The notes under the pieces are model-generated. The model worked only from the letters and a program-made list of their open reading frames with translations. It was not told the origin of the DNA and made no database searches. Below, piece by piece: positions 6,354 through 16,132 of a stretch of 64,000 bases of DNA (within the stretch, counting starts at the first letter, position 1; each line of letters starts with the position of its first letter). Position numbers and translations under genes: made by a program. Source of the stretch: Streptomyces sp. NBC_01551 (GTDB taxonomy: Bacteria > Actinomycetota > Actinomycetes > Streptomycetales > Streptomycetaceae); the NCBI RefSeq assembly GCF_026339935.1, contig NZ_JAPEPX010000001.1:496001-560000 (forward strand), written 5' to 3'.

Positions 6354-8870
6354 ATGGCTCAGGGCACGGTCCAGGTGACGCACGGCGGGGCTTCTCGGTG
6401 GCGGCGCCGCTCCGGTGAGTATCCGACACTGGCGGCCGCGCTCGCCGTCGCGGGCGACGGGGACGTGCTGTCGATCGCCCCCGGCACCTACCGGGAGAAC
6501 CTGGTGCTGAACCATGCCGTCACCCTGCGCGGGCCGGAGGGTTCGGTGGGGTCGGTGCGGATCGCCCCGCTCGACGGGGTCGCGCTGACCGTCCGCGCCT
6601 CGGCCGTGGTGCAGGACCTGCACGTGGAGGGCCAGGACCGGGCGGCGCCCGCCGTGCTGGTCGAGGACGGCTCCCCCGAGCTCACCGACCTGCGGGTGAG
6701 CACCCGCTCGGCGGCCGGCATCGAGGTCCGCGGCGGGGCCCGGCCGCTGGTGCGGCGCTGCACCGTGGAGAACCCGACCGGGGTCGGGATCGCCGTACTG
6801 GACGGCGGCGGCGGGGTGTTCGAGGAGTGCGAGGTCGTCGCCGCCGGACAGACCGGCGTCTCGGTGCGCGGCGGGGGCCATCCGCGCCTGGAGCGCTGCC
6901 GGATCCACCACGCGACCGGCGCGGGCATCGGCGTGACCGGCGAGGGCTCCGGCCTGGAGGCGCTGGGCTGCGAGGTGTACGAGATCCGGGGCACCGGAGT
7001 GCAGGTCGCCGCCCGCGCCGCCGCCCGGCTCACCGACTGCTCGGTGCACCGCACCTCCGCCGACGGGGTCACCCTCGACACCGACGCCGTACTCACGCTC
7101 GCCGGGTGCGACATCCACGACATCCCGGAGAACGCGGTCGACCTGCGCGCCCGTTCGGTTCTCACGCTCAGCCGCACCACCGTCCGCCGGTTCGGCCGCA
7201 ACGGCCTGTCGGTGTGGGACCCGGGTACCCGGGTGGATGCCGAGTCCTGCGAGATCCACGACAGCACGGGCGACTATCCGGCGGTGTGGATCAGTGACGG
7301 GGCCACCGCCTCGCTGGACTCCTGCCGGGTCCACGACGTGCCGGACGCGGTGTTCGTCCTCGACCGGGGCTCGCGGGTGGACGTGGTGGACAGCGACCTG
7401 TCCCAGGTGCGCAACACGGCCGTCTCCGTGAGCGACGGAGCCACCGCCCAGCTGGACGACTGCCGCATCCGGGAAGCGGCGACGGGCGCCTGGTTCCGCG
7501 ACCACGGCAGCGGCGGCACGCTCGCCAACTGCACCATCGACTCCGTGCAGACGGGCGTGATCGTCACCAAGGGCGCCGATCCGTCCCTGGAACGGTGCGT
7601 GGTCAGCTCCCCCGCCGAGGCCGGGTTCTACGTCTCGGCCGGCGGCCGGGGCACCTTCACGGCATGCCGGGTGACGGGCAGCTCCGGCTTCGGCTTCCAC
7701 GTCATCGACGGCTGCCGCACCACGCTGAGCCGCTGCCACACCGAGCGCTGCGCGCGCGGGGGTTACGAGTTCGCCGAGGACGGACCCGTCGCCGAGGAGT
7801 GCACAAGCGACGAGTCGGGGCCGCGTCTCGCCGCCCAGTCGGCTTCGGGCGGCGGGTCCGCCGGGGAGCGAGCGGGCATCCGTACGGTCACCGCGGCCGC
7901 GGCGCGGAGCGGGCCGACGGCGCCGGAGGTGCCCGCACCACGCCCCGCGGGCCGGCCGGACCCGACGGCGGCCGCGACGACCGGAACGGCGGCGGGAACG
8001 GCTGCGGGAACGGCGGCCGGCCGGGGCTCCGGTGCGGTACTGGGGCAGCTGGACGCGCTCGTCGGGCTGGACAGCGTCAAGCGGGAGGTCCGCGCGCTCA
8101 CCGACATGATCGAGGTCGGCCGGCGGCGGCAGCAGGCGGGCCTGAAGGCGGCCTCGGTGCGCCGGCACCTGGTCTTCACCGGCTCCCCCGGCACCGGCAA
8201 GACCACGGTGGCCCGGCTGTACGGGGAGATCCTCGCCTCCCTCGGCGTGCTGGAGCACGGCCACCTGGTCGAGGTGTCCCGGGTGGACCTGGTCGGCGAG
8301 CACATCGGCTCCACCGCCATCCGCACGCAGGAGGCCTTCGACCGGGCGCGCGGCGGGGTGCTGTTCATCGACGAGGCGTACGCGCTGGCGCCGGAGGACT
8401 CGGGCCGGGACTTCGGGCGCGAGGCGATCGACACCCTGGTGAAGCTGATGGAGGACCACCGGGACGCGGTGGTGGTGATCGTCGCCGGGTACACGGCGGA
8501 GATGGACCGGTTCCTGACCGTCAACCCGGGGGTGGCCTCCCGGTTCTCCCGGACCATCACCTTCGGCGACTACGGGCCCGGGGAACTGCTGCGGATCGTG
8601 GAGCAGCAGGCGGAGGAACACGAGTACCGGCTGGGCGAGGGCACCTGCGAGGCGCTGCTGACGTACTTCACGGAGCTGCCCAAGGGCCCGGCCTTCGGCA
8701 ACGGCCGCACCGCGCGCCAGACCTTCGAGTCGATGGTCGAGCGGCACGCGGGACGGGTGGCGCAGCTGTCGGAGCCGACCACGGACGAGCTCACCCTGCT
8801 GTTCCCGGCGGATCTCCCGGACCTTCCGGTGCCGCCGGACCTCACGGTGCTGCCGGCGGGGGCCCGCTGA
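6354..8870 (+). CDS. Right-handed beta-helix protein fused to a CbbX/EccA-type AAA+ ATPase
   Basis: An 838-residue two-part protein. Residues about 20-480 are a parallel beta-helix built of 22-25-residue coils with recurring patterns such as G-x-x-P-x-L-x-x-C and G-I-x-V (pectate-lyase/PbH1 repeats), starting with the APGTYRENLVL block of periplasmic copper-binding-type helices. A Gly/Ala/Pro linker follows (about 490-560). Residues 565-838 form an AAA+ domain like CbbX, SpoVK and type VII secretion EccA: LDSVKREVRAL, Walker A GSPGTGKT near 610, Walker B VLFIDEAYAL near 670, sensor-1 IVAGYT and arginine finger NPGVASRFSR. There is no signal peptide, so it is cytoplasmic. The helix may recognise a polymer or client that the ATPase remodels; that is inference. 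Its 3' end overlaps the convergent hydrolase gene by 29 bp. Confidence 0.9.
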   Translation: MAQGTVQVTHGGASRWRRRSGEYPTLAAALAVAGDGDVLSIAPGTYRENLVLNHAVTLRGPEGSVGSVRIAPLDGVALTVRASAVVQDLHVEGQDRAAPAVLVEDGSPELTDLRVSTRSAAGIEVRGGARPLVRRCTVENPTGVGIAVLDGGGGVFEECEVVAAGQTGVSVRGGGHPRLERCRIHHATGAGIGVTGEGSGLEALGCEVYEIRGTGVQVAARAAARLTDCSVHRTSADGVTLDTDAVLTLAGCDIHDIPENAVDLRARSVLTLSRTTVRRFGRNGLSVWDPGTRVDAESCEIHDSTGDYPAVWISDGATASLDSCRVHDVPDAVFVLDRGSRVDVVDSDLSQVRNTAVSVSDGATAQLDDCRIREAATGAWFRDHGSGGTLANCTIDSVQTGVIVTKGADPSLERCVVSSPAEAGFYVSAGGRGTFTACRVTGSSGFGFHVIDGCRTTLSRCHTERCARGGYEFAEDGPVAEECTSDESGPRLAAQSASGGGSAGERAGIRTVTAAAARSGPTAPEVPAPRPAGRPDPTAAATTGTAAGTAAGTAAGRGSGAVLGQLDALVGLDSVKREVRALTDMIEVGRRRQQAGLKAASVRRHLVFTGSPGTGKTTVARLYGEILASLGVLEHGHLVEVSRVDLVGEHIGSTAIRTQEAFDRARGGVLFIDEAYALAPEDSGRDFGREAIDTLVKLMEDHRDAVVVIVAGYTAEMDRFLTVNPGVASRFSRTITFGDYGPGELLRIVEQQAEEHEYRLGEGTCEALLTYFTELPKGPAFGNGRTARQTFESMVERHAGRVAQLSEPTTDELTLLFPADLPDLPVPPDLTVLPAGAR

Positions 8871-11368
8871 GGCCCGGGGGCGGCTCCGGCGGGCTCTGAG
8901 CAGCGCCGGGCGGGTCCTCGCGCTGGTGCGGTACGTCGGCCCGCGCGGCGGCGGCCAGCCGTGCGAGGAGCCGGTCGCGCTCGGCGGCGAAGGCCGGGTC
9001 CGCCTGGTAGGCGGAGTGCCCCAGGATCGGCGCGGGCAGCGGGTGGCGGGCGCTGCGCCCGTACGCGATCGGGTCGGCGAGCGGGCCCCGGTCCACGTCC
9101 GCGCCGGCGTCGGCCAGCACCGGGCCGCCGATCGGGTCGGTGGCCCGCCACAGGTTGCGCCAGCAGTCGACCTCCCCGTGCAGGGCGGCCAGCGGGCCCG
9201 GCCCGAAGTACGCCGGGAACCAGCGCCCGTAGAGCCGGCCGAGCGGCGAGCCGTACGTCAGCAGCGCGACCCTGCGGCGGACCGGCGGCGGCAGCTGCCA
9301 GACGGCGGCGGCCGCGAGCACGCTGCCCTGCGAGTGGCCGGAGATCACCAGACGGCCGCCGGTGCGCCCGGTCCAGCCGGTCATCCGCCAGGTCAGGTCG
9401 GGGACGGCCCGCTCGGCGTAGCAGGGCGGGGCGAACGGGTGGGCGGCGCGCGGCCAGAAGGTGCCGACGTCCCACAGGATGCCGATGGTGCGGCGGGCGG
9501 CGGCGTCCCGGTAGGCGCGGCGGCCCCAGGTGACGAACACGGCGATGCCGAGGCCGATGAGCCACGCCCCGGCGTCCTGCGCGGCGCGGGCGGCGCCCTC
9601 CAGCAGCGGGTCCGCGCCCCGGGCCGCCTCGCCCGGGACCCGTCCGGTGAGCCAGGCCCCCGCGAGGGCGCCGGCGCCGAGCAGCAGGGTGATCCCGGAG
9701 ACGGCTCCCACGAACCAGGGCGCGGAGTCGGTCAGCGCGGCGGCGGCCCGGGCCCCGGCGATCCGGCGGCTGCGGGCGGTGTCGGGCACCTCCCCCGGGT
9801 ACTCGGCGGCCACGGCCCGGGCGAGCCGGCGTCGGGAGCCCGGCCCCGCGCACGGTGAACCAGGCAGCGAGCAGCGCCAGTACGAGGAGCAGCGGGGGCA
9901 GTACGGCGGCCTGCCAGGACAGCAGCACGGGCGGCCCGGGCAGCGGGGCGCCGGCCATGCCGGGGGTGGCTCCGCCGTCGAGCCAGTCGGCCACGCGCTG
10001 CGCGACCCCGCCGGACATCACCCCGCCGAGCGCGCAGCCGAGCATGGCGACGGCGGGCCCGCCGAGGCCGCGCAGGGCGGCGGCCGGATCGGGTGCCCTG
10101 CGGTGGAGGTGGCCGGCGACGAAGGCCAGGGCGAGCACGCCGCACCCCTGAGCCAGCATGATCACGCCGAAGGCGAAGTCCCCGGGAAGCCGCCCGGCGG
10201 AGTGCCAGCCGGGGCGCGACCAGCAGGCGTGCCCGAGGACGAGGACGAGCAGCGCGAGGGCCCCGCCGGGCAGCAGGGTGACGGCGGCCCGGTCGAGACG
10301 GTGGTCGGGGCGGGCCTCGGTGCGGCCGCGTCGGCACACGACCCAGGCCACCGTGACGGCCCCGGCGGCGAGCAGCGCCTCGACGGCCCACCCGAAGGCC
10401 TCCAGCGCGGGGACGCCGGCCCGGCGGTCGTGGCGGGCCACGGGTGCGGCGACGGCCGCCGCGACGGTGAGCAGCCCGGCGGCGGTGTGCGCCGCGCGCA
10501 GCCGGGCCACGAGGCGGCGCCCGTACCAGAATCCGGGGCGGCCGAGGGCGGGCGCGGTGTCGTCCAGGGCGTCCGGGTCGCCGGTGCCAGAGGGCGGCGG
10601 CTGGGATTCGTAGGCGCTCCACGTGCGGTTGGACAGGAACCAGAGCAGCCCGGTCAGCGCGGCCGGGACCAGCGCGCCCAGCGCGAGGCGCCGCCCGGGC
10701 TGGCCCCACCAGCCGCCGTCGGCGGAGAGGAATCCGAGCCAGGAGCGGGAGCCGGTGCAGGCCGAGGAGCCGGCGCACTGCCAGGCGAGGAGGTCGAGCG
10801 CGACCTCGCAGGCGGCGGCGATGAGCAGGGCGGTGAGGCTGAGCGCGAGGATCCGGACGAGCAGCCCGTACGCCCGGACGGCGCGCGGTGATCCCCCGGC
10901 ACCGGTCTCGGCGGCGGGCGCCGGGGCGGGCGTGGAGGCGACCCCGTTGCCGGACGCGGAGGTTGGCGCGGCCGGGCGGGCCCAGTGGGCGAGGTTGACC
11001 ACCATGAACGGCAGGAGCAGCAACCACAGCGCGCGGGTGCCGTTGCCGGAGGTCAGGCGGGACCAGCAGTAGGCCTCGGGCACGGGCCGGCCCGCGTACC
11101 GCTCGGGGTGGGCCTCGGCGTCGGCGTCCTCGGTGCGGCGGAAGACGGCGGCGGTGGAGTCTCCGGTGACGCGGACGGTGCGGGGATCGCCGAGCAGCTC
11201 GTCGGGCCCGGCGCCGGCGACGCCGTGGACGAGCAGTTCCAGTGCGAGCGGATCGGGACGTACGGGGGTGCTCAGAGCGGGGGTGTTGAGCGCGGGGGCG
11301 TTCAGTGCGGGGGCGTTGAGCGCGGGGGTGTTCAGTGCGGGGGTGTTCAGTGCGGGGGTGTCCGGCAC
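8842..11368 (-). pseudogene. Frameshifted membrane protein with cytosolic alpha/beta-hydrolase domain
   Basis: Two overlapping frames together make one protein of about 842 residues. From a GTG at 11368 (AGGAGG 6 nt upstream) the first frame codes for HGVAGAGPDELL and about ten membrane helices down to roughly 9860. The reading then has to move by one base between about 9815 and 9860 to continue as AVAAEYPGEVPDTARSRR, further helices, and a hydrolase domain with nucleophile elbow GHSQGS, ending at the TGA at 8842. The second frame alone (GTG 9813, 323 residues) has no ribosome site. The total, 2527 nt, is one more than a multiple of three. So it is either a true frameshift mutation or a read error in a GC-rich run. 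The N-terminus carries seven five-residue repeats. Confidence 0.8.
11264..11368 (-). repeat. Seven in-frame 15-bp repeats coding PALNT-type pentapeptides
   Basis: Seven 15-bp units of the form GGGGGTGTTCAGTGC (plus strand) begin exactly at the start codon of the membrane hydrolase gene and encode PDTPALNTPALNAP-type pentads. Their number is likely to vary between strains because in-frame 15-bp units can slip without breaking the gene. Confidence 0.85.
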
Positions 11369-11468
11369 GGCGGCCTCCTGCGTGCGGTCCCGGCCGGTAC
11401 GGACTTCTGACGGGAGCTCGGCTATGGTGCCCGCACACAGGCCGTGTCACACCTCAGGGGGTACTTCC

Positions 11469-11960
11469 ATGGCTCGCCGACTCCGCCCCGTGGGGCTCGA
11501 CTTCATCGAGGTCGCCCCGGTCCGGCACGTCTTCACGGCCGAGGTCGCCGCCGCGCCGGAGACGGTGTACCGGGCGCTGGCGGAGGAAGTCGAGGGCTGG
11601 CCGCGCTGGTTCAGGGCGGTGACCGTGGCCCGGCCGACGCACGGCGGCGCGGGCCGCGAGGTCAAGCTGGTCGGCGGGGTCCGGTTCCGCGAGACGATCA
11701 TGGCCGCGGACCCGGGGCAGCGCTACGCGTACCGGGTCGACGAGACCAATGCCCCCGGCATGCGGGCCCTGTTGGAGGAATGGCGGCTCACTCCCTCGGG
11801 CACCGGAACCCGCGTCCGCTGGACCTTCGCGACCGACGGCCCGAAGCCCTTCCGGCTGGCCCTGGCCGCCGCCCGCCCGGGCCTCGGCCACTCCTTCCGC
11901 CAGGCGGTCCGCGCCCTGGACACCCGCTTGGCGACCCGCCGCGCGGCGGGCGACCGCTAG
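11469..11960 (+). CDS. SRPBCC family protein (polyketide cyclase/dehydrase-like)
   Basis: A 163-residue START/Bet v1-type fold protein. The N-terminus FIEVAPVRHVFTAEVAAAPETVYRAL and the pattern EGWPRWFRAV are typical of SRPBCC ligand-binding proteins, followed by RFRETIMAADPGQRYAYRVDE and a C-terminal amphipathic helix. These bind hydrophobic ligands in a deep cavity; some are cyclases, others are toxin-like or lipid-binding proteins. It starts at ATG 11469 with CAGGGGGT upstream and is divergent from the membrane hydrolase (100 bp between starts). The ligand cannot be read from sequence. Confidence 0.85.
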   Translation: MARRLRPVGLDFIEVAPVRHVFTAEVAAAPETVYRALAEEVEGWPRWFRAVTVARPTHGGAGREVKLVGGVRFRETIMAADPGQRYAYRVDETNAPGMRALLEEWRLTPSGTGTRVRWTFATDGPKPFRLALAAARPGLGHSFRQAVRALDTRLATRRAAGDR

Positions 11961-12076
11961 GTCGTGTCATGACCGGAAAGGTTGCCGGGTCGCGGTGTCC
12001 GATGCGGTGCGGCGCGAGGCGGAGGGCCGCGGCTCGTACCGGACGTACTCGCGCGGCCCGACGGCGCGGCGAGGCG

Positions 12077-12124
12077 CGGCGCCGGACGCCGCGGGCCTGA
12101 CCGGCGCCCCTTTGACGACGGGAC
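12077..12124. repeat. Partial copy of a palindromic intergenic element
   Basis: GCGGCGCCGGACGCCGCGGG followed by CCTGACCGGCGCCCCTTTGACGACGG matches the right half of the element at 16133-16212; the words CCGCGGGCCTGACCGGCGCC and TGACGAC are shared. It lies in the 213-bp gap after the SRPBCC gene, where I see no gene. Confidence 0.6.
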
Positions 12125-12173
12125 CCAGGGGGGTCCCTTCCCGGGCAGACCGCGTCGGCAGGACCCCGGCCGC

Positions 12174-12701
12174 TCAGGCGATCGGGCGCTTGCGGGCCTG
12201 GGCGCCGAAGCCGGCCGCCTCCCACACCCGGGAGCGGAACTCCAGCAGGCTCAGGGCCGGTTCGCCCGAGACGTGGACCATGCCGCACCGGCCGCAGTAC
12301 CAACCGGCGGACCACACCCGGTCGGCGGGACCGCGCCCGGCCGCCGCGCGTCGCGCGTAGCGCCGGTCGATCAGCCGGTCCACGAGGACCAGCAGGACGC
12401 CCAGCACCAGTGCGGCCCCCGCGATCCACGCCAGGTGGGTGTGGGGCGGGTCGACGACGAGGCGGGCGTCGCCGTTGCCCTGCGCCACCAACCTCCGCGC
12501 CGACTCCCGGTCGAACCACTTCCCCGCGACGGCGCCCCAGATGGCGATGCCGATCGAGGCCAGGATCAGCACCGTGCCCAGACAGGACCGGCCGACCTCC
12601 GACGGCTCGGGCGGGGCCGGGGCCAGCGCCGTCGCCAGCGCCGAGTTCTCCTCGCGGGTGACGGTCTCAAAAGTCCGCACAGCGTAGCCAGCCGGTTCCA
12701 A
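12174..12701 (-). CDS. Two-helix membrane protein with a CxxC zinc-ribbon-like tail
   Basis: A protein of 168-175 residues with membrane helices at about 40-58 (GTVLILASIGIAIWGAVAG) and 90-110 (LAWIAGAALVLGVLLVLVD) and a C-terminal cytosolic part with WYCGRCGMVHVSGEPA, one half of a zinc ribbon. The furthest in-frame start is a TTG at 12701; a GTG at 12680 (protein VRTFETVTREEN) is also possible and neither has a clear ribosome site. Not recognised as a named family; Streptomyces-type conserved membrane protein. It lies downstream of, and on the same strand as, the Cds1-like gene. Confidence 0.65.
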   Translation of the reverse strand: MEPAGYAVRTFETVTREENSALATALAPAPPEPSEVGRSCLGTVLILASIGIAIWGAVAGKWFDRESARRLVAQGNGDARLVVDPPHTHLAWIAGAALVLGVLLVLVDRLIDRRYARRAAAGRGPADRVWSAGWYCGRCGMVHVSGEPALSLLEFRSRVWEAAGFGAQARKRPIA

Positions 12702-12768
12702 CCGGACCAGGGGTGCGGCGCGTTCGGCCCGCCGCGTCCGGCCGCGTCCGGCCCCGCCCGAGCGCCGG

Positions 12769-13914
12769 TCAGGCGACCGGCTCGCGCCAGTCCCCCGTCG
12801 TCAGGAGCGTGTCGAGGGTCTTCGCGTACGGGGCGATGTCGAGGCCTTGCGCCGCCAGCCACTCGTCCGAGTAGTACTTGTCGAGGTAGCGGTCGCCCGG
12901 GTCGCACAGCAGGGTGACCACGCTGCCCGTGCGGCCCTCCGCGACCATCTCCGAGACGATCTTCAGGGCGCTCCACAGGCCGGTGCCGGTCGAGCCGCCC
13001 GCCTTGCGCCCGATGGCCTGCTCCAGCGCCCGGCACGCGGCCACGCTCGCCGCGTCCGGCACCTTCATCATGCGGTCTATGGCGCCCGGAACGAAGCTCG
13101 GCTCCATCCGCGGCCGCCCGATGCCCTCGATGCGCGAGCCGCAATCGCTGCTCGCGTGCGGGTCGTTGTTGGTCCAGCCGTCGAAGAAACAGGAGTTCTC
13201 CGGGTCCGGGACGCAGATGCGGGTGTCGTGCTGCATGTAGTGCACGTAGCGCGCGATGGTCGCGGAGGTGCCACCGGTGCCCGCGGTCGCCACGATCCAC
13301 GCGGGCTCGGGGTACCGCTCCAGGCGCAGCTGCTGGTACATCGATTCCGCGATGTTGTTGTTGCCGCGCCAGTCCGTCGCGCGCTCCGCGTACGTGAACT
13401 GGTCCATGTAGTGGCCGCCGGTCCGGGCCGCGAGGTCCGCCGACTCCTCGTACATCTTCATGGGGTCGTCGACGAAGTGGCATGCGCCGCCGTGGAATTC
13501 GATGAGGCGGCACTTCTCCGGGCTGGTCGTCCTCGGCATGACCGCGATGAACGGCACGCCGATCAGCTTGGCGAAGTACGCCTCTGAGACGGCGGTCGAG
13601 CCGCTGGACGCCTCGATGACCGGGCGGCCGGGGCGGACCCAGCCGTTGCAGAGGGCGTACAGGAACAGGGACCGGGCGAGGCGGTGCTTGAGGGAGCCCG
13701 TGGGGTGGGTGGACTCGTCCTTCAGGTAGAGGTCGATGCCCCAGGCCTCGGGGAGCGGGAAGCGCAGCAGGTGGGTGTCGGCGGAGCGGTTGGCGTCCGC
13801 CTGGACCTTGCGGACGGCTTCCTTCAGCCAGGCGCGGTAGTCCGCGTCAGTGCGGTCGACGTCGACGGTCGTGACCGTCGCGCCGGTGCTGCGGGTGCTG
13901 CCGGTGGTGCTCAT
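12769..13914 (-). CDS. PLP-dependent cysteine synthase/Cds1-like lyase
   Basis: A 381-residue fold-type II pyridoxal-phosphate enzyme. The Schiff-base lysine is in [13 protein letters not shown] near residue 75; the substrate loop [11 protein letters not shown] and the phosphate-binding loop [11 protein letters not shown] follow. The overall pattern, including the long insert with [18 protein letters not shown], matches mycobacterial Cds1 (Rv3684), a cysteine desulfhydrase that releases hydrogen sulfide, more closely than CysK or CysM. It acts in the cytoplasm on L-cysteine or a relative. The start ATG at 13914 has GGAGCACGGCGC upstream. Family secure; direction of the reaction inferred from similarity. 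Confidence 0.88.
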   Translation of the reverse strand: MSTTGSTRSTGATVTTVDVDRTDADYRAWLKEAVRKVQADANRSADTHLLRFPLPEAWGIDLYLKDESTHPTGSLKHRLARSLFLYALCNGWVRPGRPVIEASSGSTAVSEAYFAKLIGVPFIAVMPRTTSPEKCRLIEFHGGACHFVDDPMKMYEESADLAARTGGHYMDQFTYAERATDWRGNNNIAESMYQQLRLERYPEPAWIVATAGTGGTSATIARYVHYMQHDTRICVPDPENSCFFDGWTNNDPHASSDCGSRIEGIGRPRMEPSFVPGAIDRMMKVPDAASVAACRALEQAIGRKAGGSTGTGLWSALKIVSEMVAEGRTGSVVTLLCDPGDRYLDKYYSDEWLAAQGLDIAPYAKTLDTLLTTGDWREPVA

Positions 13915-14090
13915 GCGCCGTGCTCCTTCGTGCGTGCGTTCGCCCCCTGCTCTCGCAATGTACCTCCCTCACCTGCGCAAACAGTCACTTTGGGTATCTA
14001 TGCGGATCGCTTTAGGCCGCCGCTGCGCGCGCACCGGCGAAGGCCCGCGCAGGCCGTCGACGCGCCCCCGCGGCCCCCTCGAACGGCTCG

Positions 14091-14120
14091 TCTCGCGTGT
14101 TCTCGCGCGTTCTCGCGCGT
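14091..14120. repeat. Three 10-bp tandem repeats upstream of the ATPase gene
   Basis: TCTCGCGTGT, TCTCGCGCGT and TCTCGCGCGT run in tandem, in phase with the DNA helix, 90 bp upstream of the next start. Closer in, GGGTGC-A-GCACCC at 14170-14182 is a perfect palindrome. Nothing else is seen in the 296-bp gap 13915-14210. Confidence 0.6.
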
Positions 14121-14210
14121 TCGGTTGCACAGCGGGGCACCGTGGGTGACCCTGGTGGAGCATTACTGAGGGTGCAGCACCCGTAACACTCATGTCGGGG
14201 AGTCGCAGCC

Positions 14211-14789
14211 GTGATCAGTCATTCCCGCAGGTACTGCGTCGTCGAACTGCAAGCCCTGCCGTCGCGGATCGGTCAGGTCCGAAGAATCGTTTCTGCTCAA
14301 CTGCGCCACTGGCAGCTCGACCCGCTCATAGACCGGGCTGCGCTCGGCGTGACGGAGCTGCTCAGCAACGTCCACCGCCACGCGCAGCCGGACAAGGCGT
14401 GCACCGTCGAGATCGAGTTCCGCCTCGGCCGCCTCACCGTCTCGGTGTACGACAGCGATCCGCGGCTTCCGGTCCTGCGCGAGGCGCGGGCGGACGCCCT
14501 GGACTCGCCGGACGCCCTCGACGCGCTGGAGACCTGCGGACGCGGCCTCGCGCTCGTCGAGGCCGTCAGCGAGGCCTGGGGGGCGCGGCCGCAGGACGCC
14601 GGCCCGGGCAAGGTCGTGTGGTTCTCGCTGCGGGCCACGCCCGCGCCCGCCGCGCCGACCGGCACGGTCCGCATCGATACCGCCCTGCCCGTACGAGAGC
14701 CCGCGCCGGCGGCGTTCGTCGCCGTCGATCCGGGAGCCGTCGCCGTCGGCGTGCCGGTGGCGGTGTCGGTCGGCGCCCGGCCCGGGTAG
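14211..14789 (+). CDS. RsbW-like ATP-binding regulator (HATPase_c)
   Basis: A 192-residue protein with a GHKL ATPase domain (residues 15-145) and a Pro/Ala/Val-rich tail. N-box: LGVTELLSNVHRH; G1: VSVYDSDPRLP; G2: CGRGLALVEAV. This is the serine-kinase/anti-sigma type common in Streptomyces (dozens per genome), acting on anti-anti-sigma or transcription partners. No partner is encoded beside it. The start is GTG 14211, preceded by GGGGAG. A perfect palindrome just upstream may be its operator. Target unknown. Confidence 0.85.
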   Translation: MISHSRRYCVVELQALPSRIGQVRRIVSAQLRHWQLDPLIDRAALGVTELLSNVHRHAQPDKACTVEIEFRLGRLTVSVYDSDPRLPVLREARADALDSPDALDALETCGRGLALVEAVSEAWGARPQDAGPGKVVWFSLRATPAPAAPTGTVRIDTALPVREPAPAAFVAVDPGAVAVGVPVAVSVGARPG

Positions 14790-14828
14790 CCCTGGGCCGG
14801 CCGGGCCCGCCGGAGTCACCCGAACGGC

Positions 14829-16091
14829 TCAGGCCGCCGCTCCCAGGGCCCCCAGCGGGTCGTCGAGCACCGGCTGCCACGCCAGCTCCGCCGCGCCGAC
14901 CAGGCTGTTGTGGTCCAGGGTGCACGGCAGGATCGGCACTCCCCCGCTGCGCCCCCACAGGCTCCGGTCCGCGACGACCGCGCGCAGCCGCTCCGGGTCC
15001 GCGTCCAGCAGCTCCCGGTGCAGGCCGCCCAGGATGATGCGGTCCGGGTTGAGGATGTTCACCAGACCCGCGAGGCCGAGGCCGAGCCGGTCGATGAGCT
15101 CCTCGGCGGCCGCCCGCACGGCGGGCTCGGCGTACTCCTCGCGCAGCAGGTCGCGGGCCTGCTGGAGGAGCGACACCTCGGGGCCCGGGATGCGGCCCGC
15201 CGCGGTCAGGAAGGCCAGCGGGTCGGCCTCGACGTCGAGGCAGCCCCGGCTGCCGCAGTGGCAGGGCCGCCCCTCCGGGTTCACGGTGAGGTGGCCGACC
15301 TCCAAGGCCAGTCCGGAACTCCCGCTGTGCAGGCGGCCGTCGAGCACCAGCGCGCCGCCGACGCCGCGGTGGCCGGTGGCCACGCAGAGCAGGTGCTGGG
15401 CGCTGCGCCCCGCGCCGTGGCGGTGCTCGGCGAGCGCGGCGAGGTTGACGTCGTTGCCGGTCAGGGCGGGGCCGTCGATCCCGGCGGCCTTGACGCACTC
15501 CGCGAAGATGTCCCGTACGGGAGCACCGGCCGGCCAGGCCAGGTGCAGCGGGTTGAGCGCCGTCCCCTCCGGCTCGGCGACGGCCGACGGCACGGCGAGG
15601 CCCGCGCCGACGCAGCGGCGGCCGCTGCGCGCGAGCAGCGTGGCTCCCGCCCCGACCACCGCGCCGAGCACCTGGGCCGGGTCGGCGGAGACGGTGACCT
15701 TGCCGGGGGCGGTCGCCACGATCCGGCCGCCGAGGCCGACCAGGGCGGCCCGGAACCCGTCCGGGTGTACCTGCGCGGCCAGCGCGACCGGGCCGTTCTC
15801 GTCGACGGAGAGCCGGTGCGAGGGGCGGCCCTGGGTGCCGCCCGCGCCGCCCGGGCGGGAGTCGACGCGGATCAGACCGAGCGCCTCCAGCTCGGCGGCG
15901 ACGGCTCCGGCGGTGGCGCGGGTGACGCCGAGCTCGGCCGTGAGGACCGCCCGGGTCGGGGCCCGGCCGGTGTGGACGAGCTCCAGCGCCGGTCCGAGCG
16001 CGCCCCGGCCCCGCTCCAGCTTGGTCCTCGCGGACGCCGTGGACCCCGTGGTCTCATCCCCCACCCGCGGCGGGGCCCCGTTGCCGTTCAT
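14829..16091 (-). CDS. ROK family transcriptional regulator
   Basis: A 420-residue protein with an N-terminal winged helix (residues about 25-85; TRAVLTAELGVTRATAGAVAAELE) and a ROK sugar-kinase fold. The ROK zinc site is present as CHCGSRGCLD, and GNDVNLAAL precedes it. The usual DxGxT phosphate loop is degenerate (ALVGLGGRIVA), so it probably senses a sugar rather than phosphorylating it. Start ATG 16091 has GCGAGGAT upstream. It is encoded alone, tail-to-tail with the ATPase gene; no sugar transporter is adjacent, so the ligand is unknown. The longer frame to 17825 is spurious. Confidence 0.88.
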   Translation of the reverse strand: MNGNGAPPRVGDETTGSTASARTKLERGRGALGPALELVHTGRAPTRAVLTAELGVTRATAGAVAAELEALGLIRVDSRPGGAGGTQGRPSHRLSVDENGPVALAAQVHPDGFRAALVGLGGRIVATAPGKVTVSADPAQVLGAVVGAGATLLARSGRRCVGAGLAVPSAVAEPEGTALNPLHLAWPAGAPVRDIFAECVKAAGIDGPALTGNDVNLAALAEHRHGAGRSAQHLLCVATGHRGVGGALVLDGRLHSGSSGLALEVGHLTVNPEGRPCHCGSRGCLDVEADPLAFLTAAGRIPGPEVSLLQQARDLLREEYAEPAVRAAAEELIDRLGLGLAGLVNILNPDRIILGGLHRELLDADPERLRAVVADRSLWGRSGGVPILPCTLDHNSLVGAAELAWQPVLDDPLGALGAAA

Positions 16092-16132
16092 GACAGCGAT
16101 CCTCGCATGATCGGCGCCCCGGCCGCGCCGCC

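Noticed and set aside
5760..8747. A 995-codon open frame opposite the beta-helix/AAA+ gene
   Set aside because: No conserved motif, and third-position GC bias favours the plus-strand gene; long antisense frames are common in this base composition.
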